DNA of 6,604 bases from Candidatus Woesearchaeota archaeon. Its GTDB lineage: Archaea > Nanobdellota > Nanobdellia > Woesearchaeales > JAGVYJ01. Positions 1-6,112 of this stretch are shown one piece after another. The position numbers and the translations under genes are program-made. The notes beneath the pieces were generated by a model that had not been told where the DNA came from, ran no database searches, and worked only from the letters and a program-made list of their open reading frames with translations. How positions within the stretch are numbered: the stretch's first letter is position 1; each line of letters starts with the position of its first letter. The stretch lies in the NCBI GenBank assembly GCA_018303315.1, contig JAGVYJ010000034.1, positions 1 to 6,604 on the forward strand, in the 5' to 3' direction.

Positions 1-627
1 TCAATTGAGGCATTCACCCCAGGGAAGATATTCAGGGCTAACAACGGCATACTTTTCTTTGACGAGCTCAACAGGTGCCCTGAAAAGCTGCAGAATGCGT
101 TGCTGCAAGTGCTCGAGGAAGGCAGGGCAACCATAGGCAGCTATGACATTGACCTTGAGGCAGAGTTCCTGCTGATTGGAACAATGAATCCCGAGGATAC
201 AAGCACCGAGAAGCTTTCAGATGTATTCCTCGACAGGTTCGACCTCATTTACATGAAGCACCCGGAAAGCCAGGGGATAGAGCTGCAGATTGTCAAGACA
301 AAAGGCAAGAACATCGCCCCCTATCCGGAAAGCCTGCTGAATTTCATGGTTTCCTTCATGAGGGGGCTGCGCAGCCACCAAAAGCTCGAGAAGGTGCCGA
401 GTGTCAGGGCATCCATAGGGCTTTATGACCGGAGCCAGGCCATGGCAAAAATCAGGAGGCATGAGAAGGTAGCCTACCAAGACCTCAATGATGTGGTGGT
501 TTCTGTACTTTCTCACCGCATAAGGCTGAAGCCGTCATTCAAATACCTGATGTCCAATGATGACTTTGTGCAGCAGGAATTCTCAAAATTCTCCAAAGGG
601 GCGCAGGAAGACGGTGATGTTCCCTGA
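1..627 (+). CDS. MoxR/ChlI-type AAA+ ATPase, 5'-truncated by window edge
   Basis: The frame is open from the first base and ends at TGA 625-627, so this is the C-terminal 208 codons of a longer protein; the Walker A motif lies outside the window. A Walker B motif (ILFFDE, nt 49-66) is followed by LNRCPEKLQNALLQVLEEG, typical of MoxR and magnesium-chelatase ChlI ATPases. Sensor 1 is GTMNPED (nt 181-201), the arginine-finger region is LDRFD (nt 229-243), and a sensor-2-like PSVRASIGLYDRSQA follows in the helical lid. Family knowledge: such ATPases form cytoplasmic hexameric rings and act with a VWA-domain partner to remodel proteins or drive metal insertion. The next gene is such a partner and overlaps this one by 11 bp, so the two are probably co-transcribed and translationally coupled. 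A literal chlorophyll role is unlikely, as no pigment genes are seen. The AAA+ assignment is firm; the exact MoxR subfamily is not. Confidence 0.9.
   Translation, partial: SIEAFTPGKIFRANNGILFFDELNRCPEKLQNALLQVLEEGRATIGSYDIDLEAEFLLIGTMNPEDTSTEKLSDVFLDRFDLIYMKHPESQGIELQIVKTKGKNIAPYPESLLNFMVSFMRGLRSHQKLEKVPSVRASIGLYDRSQAMAKIRRHEKVAYQDLNDVVVSVLSHRIRLKPSFKYLMSNDDFVQQEFSKFSKGAQEDGDVP
605..619 (+). promoter_or_regulatory. Ribosome-binding site and start of the VWA gene inside the ATPase gene end
   Basis: AGGAAG (605-610) lies six bases before ATG 617. The start is inside the last codons of the ATPase gene (stop 625-627), giving an 11-bp overlap in a different frame. This supports translational coupling of the two subunits. 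The site is weak as a Shine-Dalgarno match, so the exact start is inferred from context and overlap size. Confidence 0.45.
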
Positions 628-1804
628 CAGGGGAGCAGGGAGCACGAGCGTAGACACGGTCCAGCAGATAGATGAAGTGCAGGGAAAACTGAGCAGGGAC
701 ATTACAGACCAGAAGCTGATGCACTCTGTGTTCGAGAACGACAGGAACACGATTGAGGACGGGAAGCTGATTACAGAGGCCCTGAACCAGGGCATTTCCA
801 GCATCACCCCTGACATTTTCTTCGAGAAGCTTGTCAGGAACTACAGCCTTGCCAAGCAGCTTTACGGAGAGCGCCTGATAAGGCTGGCGACGGGCTATGA
901 TCCAGACTATGTGGAGAGAAACCTGAAAGTGCCTGAATTCCAGAGGCAGCTGAAAAATACTGTCGGGGCTGCACTGCGCAGGTTCAGGAAGGAAGGCTAT
1001 CTTGATAAGGAAGGCTCGCTAACTGAAAGGGCCAGGGAGCTTGCCATGCTCACACTGTATACCGAAGAGCTGGACAGGATAACGCCAAAAGGGTTTTTTG
1101 GTGAGAAAAGTGTTAAGCAGCATAGCCATTATGGCGTGAAGGCGTCCCTGAGGCCGTTCCATAAGGACAGGTACAGGGACATTGCAGTCAGGAGCACGGT
1201 AAGGCGTTCAGTCAGGCGCGGGCACGATGCTGTGCAGAAAGAGGACCTGGTGGCATATGACCGGGAACAGCGGGGCATGAGCAAGGTGGTTTACTGCCTT
1301 GACGCATCAGGCAGCATGCGCGGGGAGAAGCTGACCCAAGCCAAGAAGGCAGGGATTGCGCTTGCATACAAGGCAATCCAGGAGCAGGACAGAGTTGGCC
1401 TGCTGGTTTTCTCCGACGAGATTGAGGCGAAAATCGAGCCTACCAGCGATTTCCCCCAGCTTGTAAGGGCAATCACCTGCATAAGGGCAAAGCAGCAGAC
1501 AGACATAGCCAAGTCAATGCTCGAGGCGGTTGAACTGTTCGGTGACGACCACAGCTCCAGGCATCTCATCCTTCTCACAGATGCCATGCCCACCGTAGGG
1601 GAAAAACAGGACACCCTGAAAGCAGCGTCAATAGCCAAGGCCGGCAACATAACAATAAGCCTTGTCGGATTCAACCTCGACAAGGAAGGAAAAGCGCTGG
1701 CACAGCAGATAACAGAAATCGGCCAGGGGAAGCTTTACCTGCTCAGCCAGCTGGACGAAGTGGACAGAATCATACTGGAAGACTACTACCAAAGCCGGAA
1801 TTAG
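617..1804 (+). CDS. VWA-domain protein (MIDAS intact), partner of the AAA+ ATPase
   Basis: A 395-residue protein without signal peptide or membrane helix, so cytoplasmic. The C-terminal half is a von Willebrand factor A domain with a full MIDAS: DASGS (D229, S231, S233; nt 1301-1315), T295 in QQTDIAKSM and D322 in LLTDAMP. It should therefore bind Mg2+ and a ligand, as in ChlD/CoxE-like partners of MoxR ATPases. The N-terminal ~220 residues are charged and probably mostly helical, with a basic stretch (RSTVRRSVRRGHD) just before the VWA domain; I do not recognise a named domain there. I chose ATG 617 over the in-frame ATG 557 because the 20 extra codons only shadow the ATPase gene, while AGGAAG at 605-610 is a plausible ribosome site six bases before 617. 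GTG 614 is a near-equivalent alternative. The TAG stop (1802-1804) interlocks with the stop of the convergent protease gene. Role by analogy: substrate or adaptor arm of the AAA+ machine; substrate unknown. Confidence 0.88.
   Translation: MFPDRGAGSTSVDTVQQIDEVQGKLSRDITDQKLMHSVFENDRNTIEDGKLITEALNQGISSITPDIFFEKLVRNYSLAKQLYGERLIRLATGYDPDYVERNLKVPEFQRQLKNTVGAALRRFRKEGYLDKEGSLTERARELAMLTLYTEELDRITPKGFFGEKSVKQHSHYGVKASLRPFHKDRYRDIAVRSTVRRSVRRGHDAVQKEDLVAYDREQRGMSKVVYCLDASGSMRGEKLTQAKKAGIALAYKAIQEQDRVGLLVFSDEIEAKIEPTSDFPQLVRAITCIRAKQQTDIAKSMLEAVELFGDDHSSRHLILLTDAMPTVGEKQDTLKAASIAKAGNITISLVGFNLDKEGKALAQQITEIGQGKLYLLSQLDEVDRIILEDYYQSRN
1801..1804. other. Interlocked stop codons of convergent genes
   Basis: Plus-strand TTAG holds TAG (1802-1804), ending the VWA gene, and on the minus strand TAA (1803-1801), ending the protease gene. 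The two genes overlap tail to tail by 4 bp with no intergenic space, so each transcript's 3' end must run into the other's coding region. Confidence 0.9.
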
Positions 1805-4800
1805 CGGCCAAGCTTCTCTTCCACGGCCTTGAAGGCATCATCTATTTGCTGGGAACTCCAGCCTACGTTACGGAGGTTCCTCCTTATTTTGCCCTTTGAC
1901 TGGTTGCTTTTTGTCATGGCAAGATAGATGTAATCCTCGAGCTGTCTTGGGTGGCTTTCTGAATCCGGAGGGGAGTAGCTTTTGAGCATTGATTCTATTT
2001 CGTCCATTTTAACATCGTGCATAGCATCCTCGACGACAGACTCGGGCCAGCCGGCAGTCTCCAGTTTAAGTTCAATTTCCTTTTTTGACTGGTCGCCTTT
2101 GGCTGCTGATTTAATGTACTTTGCAAGGCTCTTTTCATCCGCCTTTGAAATCCCACCTTCAGCCTCCATGGCCCTTGGCCTTGCTGCCCTTTCATACGTT
2201 ATCCTGGCTTTAGGCCTGCGGCCGGAAAACGCCTTTCTCACTTTTTCCAGGGTAATGACCGTCCCGACCATGACAAAGGATATCAGGAATACCGCACCAG
2301 CAAGCAGTCCAACGCGTTCCATCACCCTGTTGATGGAGGAGGCCGAAGGCCGCCCAGCTTCTGTTTCATTCAGCTGCTCAATAGCTGAGCCGGCTGCGGG
2401 CACAGTAACATTGGAAACAGCAGCCGTGGTAACTTTGGGAACCGCAGGGGGTTCCCTTATTGAAATTGCGAAAACGCTTAATGAGTTTACTGTTGCCTGA
2501 TAGTAGGCAAATTGCGAGTCGGCAGAAAGCCTTCTGGTATCGACATCCTGCCATACAGAGCCTGCCAGGTGCTTAAGCACCACATCATCGGCAAGATAGC
2601 CCTGCGCGGTGTACCAGCTGGCAGGCACCCTGAACTTTATGCTCAGTGAATTAAGCGCACTGAGCAGCACCTCATTTGCATCAAGCTCATAAAACTGGTA
2701 TACTGGCTTAGTGGGCTGGGGCCCACTAAGGGAAAGAATTTTCTTTATATGCAGGTCAGCATCCTCAACAGCGCTGTTGACATTGACCACAACAGTTGTT
2801 ATATCGAGGTTGTCGTTGTTGATGTCAATAACCTTGGGCGACCTTGGCGTTGCGCTGAATATGAAAATTTCAGAAGTGGAAGGAGTGCTTGAGGATGAAC
2901 TTGAGCCCCCGCCTCCTCCGCCTCCTGACGGGGAAGGTGAGGCCGGGGGTGAGGATGCAACAAAAGACAGGGATGAATTTAAGGTTACGGCATTTCCTGC
3001 TGAATCATTAACAAAAAAGTGCTGCATTGTATAAGTGCCTGCGGTGGAAGTTGAGGAGTAAGTGGCTGAATACTGCAGCAGGGAACTGCTATAGGACATC
3101 GTGAGGTTGCTTTTCGAGCCGGAAGGGTTTGAAACCTGGACAAGCCCGGAAGCAATGTCAAAATTATCCGAGGCATTGACATAGATTGTCACGCTCCCGC
3201 CTGTGGTTATTGAGGCTGATGAAAGGGAATCATTGGCGACAACAGGGCTGGTGTTGTCGAATGTAATGCGGTAACTCAGGGTTGAATTCAGGTTGTTTGC
3301 CAGATCGTATGCAGTAGCGTTGACAAAATACCGGCTGTTGTTGCTGAACTGGGACATGGCTGAAAAATTAAGAGACGTAGTGCCGCTGAGGTTCGTCATA
3401 TTGACAAGTGATGTGGCATTGTACAGGAAGAAGCTGATATTTGCCAGGTAGAGGTCTCCTGCAGTTACGTTGACGAAAACAGGAACCGGGTTTCTTGAGT
3501 AAGTGTTGTTTGAGACCGAATCGGCGCTGAAAGAAATATTCGGAGAAGCTGTGTCGATGACCACAGTCCTTGTTCCTGTGGAATTAGTGAGGGCGACAAC
3601 ATCCACTGCAGTGACATTATAGCTGTAGTTCCCGTCTGCTAATTCGGAATAAGTGAGGTTGGTTTCAGCTGAGGTGACATTACTGACAAGGTTTCCGAGC
3701 TGGTCAAACAGGTAGAATGTGACATTGCGGAAATTATTGTCGGAAACAGATGCATTGACTGCCAGGCTTGATGACTTCTGGAAACTGTTATTTGAGGGAG
3801 TGGGATATGCAAAACTGATAGAGGGGCTTGTTCTGTCGACGATTAAGGTGTAGTTGCTGCCGGAGAAACTGCACTTGCTGTTTTCGTCGCACACCTGGAC
3901 GTTCCACCTGAAAATCCCTTCCGGGGTTTCATTGGTGAACAGCAGGTTGGTCGAGCTGTTTGATATCATGCTGTCATTTGATGCGTTAATCTGCCAGTTG
4001 CCTGTGAAGTTGGCCCACAGGGAAGCGTTTGAGATGCCTGAGGCTGCTGAAGTTGAATAATTGAATGTCAGGTTAAGCAGGTTCACAGCGAGGCCGTTCT
4101 GTGGAGAAATGAGCGAGACATCAGGAAACGAGTAATCAACTGTGATTGAGGTGTTGAGGCTCAGCCGGATATTGCCTGCATAATCATAAGCAACCAGAGA
4201 TATGTTGTACGGCCCATCAAGTGCGGGAGACAGGTTCAGAATGATTGACCAGTTGCCAGAGCCGGATGTGCGGTTTACGCCAGGAATCGGGGTTAAGGCA
4301 GTCACGTTGGTGGAGGAATTGAAAAGCTGCACAGATACATTGATTACCTGGCTCAATGAATCGTTGGCCACGGCAAAAATAGTCAGGTTTTCCGTGGTCT
4401 GGGTCATGCCGGCAGCCGGAAGGATGACTGAAACATTCGGGGCTGTGGTGTCAAGCACGAATGTGTAATTGGCTGCGAAGCCGCAGTTTGTTATATTAGC
4501 CAGGTCGCACACCTGCACATTCCAGGCGTATATACCCTCGCTGAGATTGGTCGGATTGAGAGTGGCCTGCTGGTTGTTTGTCAATGCTGATGTGTTTGTT
4601 GTGTTTGCGGCCCATACTCCTGTGCCATTATACCAGAGGGAGGCATTTTTCAGGCCTGAGACATCATTTGCGGTAAAGAGGTATGAGATGTTCCCTGATG
4701 ACAGGTTTGCCCTGTCCACAGGACTGTTCAGTGTGACCTCAGGTGCTGCCTGGTCAATGGCCTGCAGGGCTGCAAAAGCATTTATTCTCGAGAAATTAAG

Positions 4801-6057
4801 GTTTGTCTGCTGTGTGTCATTGATTTGCGTGCCTGTGGACTTAAGCGCGCCTGCATAGTAAGAGGGCAGCTTCGGCGCCAGGCCCTCCAGTGACTTATAC
4901 TGGCGAAGCAGTGCAATCACCCCGGAAACCATAGGAGCTGCCATTGATGTGCCGCTCCTGTCCTCAAAACCGCCGCCGTTCTTTGTGGAGGTTATGACAG
5001 AGCCGGGAGCAAGAAGGTCAAGGAATGATGCCCTGTCCGTGAAACAGGTTATGTTGTCTGACGATGTTGCAGAGTCTGTGCAGCTTGCCTGAGCCCATGT
5101 CTGTGAGCCGACATTCGCATCATATGTCGCGCCCACCGATGTTGCGTTGGCGATACAGGCAGGGGCTGCCATGGCGGTATAGTTGCCGTCGTTTCCTGAA
5201 GCGGCTACAACACTGATGTTGCCTGCCACGGCATTATTGACGGCATCCCTGAAAGTATTAAGGCCAGGCTCGCTGTCACACACCGTGGAGTAGAGGCTTG
5301 TGGTGCCCAGAGACATAGAAATGACTGTTATATTGTACTTACTTGCATTGCTGGTGCACCACTCAATTGCTGAAATTATGTCAGCAGTATTTCCATTTCC
5401 GGTATTGTCAAGAACTTTCAGGGCGACTATGGTGGCATTCGGCGCCATTCCCTTATAGGTGTAATTCGTGGAAGCAACTATCCCTGCAACGTGCGTGCCA
5501 TGGCCGTGGTCATCTATGGGGTTGGCATCATCGTTAACAAAGTCATAGCCGCTGAGAACTTTTGTGCAGTTACCTGCAAGAAAGGATTCATTGCTGCAAA
5601 ACCCGAGGTCAGAATGATTATAGTCAACCCCTGTATCGATTATGCAGACCGTCTGGTATTTGCCTGTTATGTTCTGGCTATCCCAGAGTTCCAGCCTTAC
5701 AGTTGTTGCGTTCACGATGGGGTCTGCCTGCTGGAGGAAAGCACGAACAGGATAATTAAGGGACACTGACTCAACAAACGGGTTATTCTGCAAGGCCTGC
5801 AAACCTGCACCAGTGACCGTTGCAGAGAAGCCGTTAATTATGGAAAACTGCCGCTTTACGGCAATGTCAGAAGCGTATGCGGCGTTTACAGCTCCGGCCC
5901 GGGAATAAAGGCTCTGGTGCCCGGGGCTGAGCCTGACAATTACGCTGACAGAATCCTCTTGGGCAAGGGTTGATGAAACATCATTGGCAACTATTGCAGC
6001 GAGGGCAATCTGTGAGCAGAGAACAAGAACAATTGCATAAATAACTGCGAACCTCAT
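1801..6057 (-). CDS. Membrane-anchored subtilisin-family (S8) protease with Ig-like repeats and cytoplasmic tail
   Basis: A 1418-residue surface protease. Residues 1-20 are a signal peptide (probable cut after SQIALA). Residues ~35-110 look like an I9 inhibitor/chaperone propeptide (FSIINGFSATVTG...NPFVESVSL). The S8 catalytic domain (~130-435) has D141 in IIDTGVD, H186 in HGHGTHVAG, oxyanion N289 in ASGNDGN and nucleophile S371 in SGTSMAAP, so it should be active. Six Ig-like repeats (~438-1035) follow, then a Ser/Pro/Gly linker with G7S6 (1036-1062), a PGF-pre-PGF-like domain (~1063-1200), a transmembrane helix (~1249-1270) followed by basic residues, and a ~140-residue cytoplasmic tail with two similar helical motifs. 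About 70 N-X-S/T sequons, mostly in the repeats, suggest heavy N-glycosylation outside the cell. No alternative ATG, GTG or TTG lies just upstream in frame, and the signal peptide confirms ATG 6057. A TATA box 26-27 bp upstream implies a leaderless message. Substrate unknown: surface-protein processing, nutrient supply or interaction with another cell are all possible. Confidence 0.95.
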   Translation of the reverse strand: MRFAVIYAIVLVLCSQIALAAIVANDVSSTLAQEDSVSVIVRLSPGHQSLYSRAGAVNAAYASDIAVKRQFSIINGFSATVTGAGLQALQNNPFVESVSLNYPVRAFLQQADPIVNATTVRLELWDSQNITGKYQTVCIIDTGVDYNHSDLGFCSNESFLAGNCTKVLSGYDFVNDDANPIDDHGHGTHVAGIVASTNYTYKGMAPNATIVALKVLDNTGNGNTADIISAIEWCTSNASKYNITVISMSLGTTSLYSTVCDSEPGLNTFRDAVNNAVAGNISVVAASGNDGNYTAMAAPACIANATSVGATYDANVGSQTWAQASCTDSATSSDNITCFTDRASFLDLLAPGSVITSTKNGGGFEDRSGTSMAAPMVSGVIALLRQYKSLEGLAPKLPSYYAGALKSTGTQINDTQQTNLNFSRINAFAALQAIDQAAPEVTLNSPVDRANLSSGNISYLFTANDVSGLKNASLWYNGTGVWAANTTNTSALTNNQQATLNPTNLSEGIYAWNVQVCDLANITNCGFAANYTFVLDTTAPNVSVILPAAGMTQTTENLTIFAVANDSLSQVINVSVQLFNSSTNVTALTPIPGVNRTSGSGNWSIILNLSPALDGPYNISLVAYDYAGNIRLSLNTSITVDYSFPDVSLISPQNGLAVNLLNLTFNYSTSAASGISNASLWANFTGNWQINASNDSMISNSSTNLLFTNETPEGIFRWNVQVCDENSKCSFSGSNYTLIVDRTSPSISFAYPTPSNNSFQKSSSLAVNASVSDNNFRNVTFYLFDQLGNLVSNVTSAETNLTYSELADGNYSYNVTAVDVVALTNSTGTRTVVIDTASPNISFSADSVSNNTYSRNPVPVFVNVTAGDLYLANISFFLYNATSLVNMTNLSGTTSLNFSAMSQFSNNSRYFVNATAYDLANNLNSTLSYRITFDNTSPVVANDSLSSASITTGGSVTIYVNASDNFDIASGLVQVSNPSGSKSNLTMSYSSSLLQYSATYSSTSTAGTYTMQHFFVNDSAGNAVTLNSSLSFVASSPPASPSPSGGGGGGGSSSSSSTPSTSEIFIFSATPRSPKVIDINNDNLDITTVVVNVNSAVEDADLHIKKILSLSGPQPTKPVYQFYELDANEVLLSALNSLSIKFRVPASWYTAQGYLADDVVLKHLAGSVWQDVDTRRLSADSQFAYYQATVNSLSVFAISIREPPAVPKVTTAAVSNVTVPAAGSAIEQLNETEAGRPSASSINRVMERVGLLAGAVFLISFVMVGTVITLEKVRKAFSGRRPKARITYERAARPRAMEAEGGISKADEKSLAKYIKSAAKGDQSKKEIELKLETAGWPESVVEDAMHDVKMDEIESMLKSYSPPDSESHPRQLEDYIYLAMTKSNQSKGKIRRNLRNVGWSSQQIDDAFKAVEEKLGR
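1822..2127 (-). repeat. Two helical 'YIK...GW' motifs in the protease cytoplasmic tail
   Basis: Copy 1 (nt 2011-2127, residues 1311-1349) begins LAKYIKSAAKGDQSKKEIE and continues KLETAGWPESVVEDAM. Copy 2 (nt 1822-1941, residues 1373-1412) begins LEDYIYLAMTKSNQSKGKI and continues RRNLRNVGWSSQQIDDAF. Shared positions are L-x-x-YI, a QSK-x-x-I turn, L-x-x-x-GW and a final amphipathic helix. I recall the same two-helix motif as a recurrent tail in DPANN archaeal (and some CPR bacterial) proteins, where its function is not established. It may mediate binding on the cytoplasmic side. Confidence 0.75.
2248..2313 (-). other. C-terminal transmembrane helix of the protease
   Basis: Residues ~1249-1270 (from VGLLAGAVFLISF to VITL) are a 22-residue hydrophobic span, followed at once by EKVRKAFSGRRPKAR, a positive-inside signal. 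With the N-terminal signal peptide this gives a type I topology: protease outside, final ~145 residues in the cytoplasm. Confidence 0.88.
2458..2871 (-). other. PGF-pre-PGF-like domain of the protease
   Basis: Residues ~1063-1200 contain VYQFYELDAN, a SIKFRVPASW strand, DDVVLKHLAGSVWQ, and end in SLSVFAISI. This order (Y-Q-[YF]-[FY]-E, F-x-V-x-x-SW, V-x-L-x-[RH]-[YL]...W, then S-x-FAI) is what I recall of the archaeal PGF-pre-PGF domain, which normally precedes a C-terminal surface anchor. The usual PGFS just before FAI is replaced by NSLSV. The neighbouring gene carries a homologous copy. Assignment rests on recalled family pattern plus the internal paralogue. Confidence 0.7.
2707..2730. repeat. 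Perfect 10-bp inverted repeat with 4-base loop inside the protease gene
   Basis: Plus strand CTTAGTGGGC (2707-2716), loop TGGG (2717-2720), GCCCACTAAG (2721-2730). The arms are exact reverse complements. It lies in the codons for a Ser/Gly/Pro/Gln loop (LSGPQPTKP) of the PGF-pre-PGF-like domain. No T-run follows on the minus strand, so it does not look like a terminator for the protease message. Confidence 0.7.
2872..2952 (-). other. Low-complexity Ser/Pro/Gly linker (G7S6)
   Basis: Residues 1036-1062 read SPPASPSPS, seven Gly, six Ser, then TPSTS. This flexible hinge separates the Ig-like stalk from the membrane-proximal domain. In the coding strand the Gly run is G-rich (GGAGGCGGAGGAGGCGGGGG, plus-strand 2906-2925), with repeated Shine-Dalgarno-like GGAGG. 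Confidence 0.8.
2953..4746 (-). repeat. Six Ig-like repeats in the protease ectodomain
   Basis: Repeats of about 94-105 residues lie at nt 4444-4746, 4129-4443, 3829-4128, 3547-3828, 3250-3546 and 2953-3249. Most start with a (T/S)xPxVS-type strand and end with an aromatic/valine strand plus D-x-T/S, as in VLDTTAPNVS, IVDRTSPSIS, VIDTASPNIS and TFDNTSPVV. Repeats 1 and 3 are the most alike: both contain NASLW, EGI(Y/F)xWNVQVCD and a second Cys shortly after, suggesting a disulfide in each. Repeats 4 and 5 resemble each other (NVTFYLF / NISFFLY). Repeat 6 is closer to generic bacterial Ig-like domains, with VNDSAGN near its end. They probably form a glycosylated stalk holding the catalytic domain away from the membrane or binding a partner. 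Boundaries are by eye. Confidence 0.8.
5998..6057 (-). other. Signal peptide of the S8 protease
   Basis: The first 20 codons give MRFAVIYAIVLVLCSQIALA: a short basic start, a hydrophobic core and a small-residue A-x-A-like end, followed by AIVANDVSS. This is a standard Sec signal with likely signal-peptidase I cleavage after residue 20. It places the catalytic domain and repeats outside the membrane, with the helix near residue 1260 as the retained anchor. Confidence 0.85.
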
Positions 6058-6077
6058 GATAAGCTGGCATAGCCTCC

Positions 6078-6094
6078 CGTATATATACCTTATG
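6078..6094 (-). promoter_or_regulatory. Archaeal TATA-box promoter for the protease gene
   Basis: On the minus strand CATAAGG is followed by TATATATA (plus-strand 6080-6087). The box is centred 26-27 bp upstream of the A of ATG 6057, the usual archaeal spacing between TATA box and transcription start, so transcription would begin at or within a few bases of the start codon (leaderless). The purine-containing ATAAGG just upstream could serve as the BRE. The only Shine-Dalgarno-like GGGAGG (plus 6073-6078) is 15 bases from ATG 6057, too far, which fits a leaderless message. Confidence 0.65.
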
Positions 6095-6107
6095 AAAAAG
6101 GAAAGAA
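6095..6107 (-). terminator. Probable U-rich terminator after the right-hand surface-protein gene
   Basis: Shortly after the stop at 6113-6115 the minus strand reads TTCTTTCCTTTTT with no hairpin. Archaeal RNA polymerase terminates at such T-rich tracts. It sits directly upstream of the protease TATA box, consistent with the two surface genes being separate transcription units. Confidence 0.45.
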
Positions 6108-6112
6108 GTCAG

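Noticed and set aside
557..616. Upstream in-frame ATG giving 20 extra residues on the VWA protein
   Set aside because: The added residues (MMTLCSRNSQ...) lie wholly within the ATPase gene in another frame and look like shadow sequence; ATG 617 gives an 11-bp overlap and a better-placed ribosome site.
1291..1683. 130-codon minus-strand open frame
   Set aside because: Antisense to the VWA domain with its MIDAS residues, no signal or domain of its own.
1..1804. Magnesium chelatase (ChlI/ChlD) for chlorophyll or cobalamin synthesis
   Set aside because: The motifs only show a ChlI/MoxR-like ATPase with a VWA partner; there is no ChlH/CobN-type subunit or pigment gene in view, so a literal chelatase role is not supported.
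1982..2500. 172-codon open frame on the plus strand
   Set aside because: Antisense shadow of the protease's membrane helix and tail codons; composition has no protein-like domain and the sense-strand gene is unambiguous.
4202..4858. Two adjacent plus-strand open frames (4202-4468 and 4469-4858)
   Set aside because: Both are antisense to the Ig-like repeats; their similar look reflects the repeats on the other strand.
5979..6070. Short upstream ORF starting at minus-strand ATG 6070-6068, two bases after GGGAGG, about 29 codons with several Cys
   Set aside because: It is out of frame with and mostly overlaps the signal-peptide codons; the SD-like motif is too close to its ATG, and a leaderless transcript would not include it.
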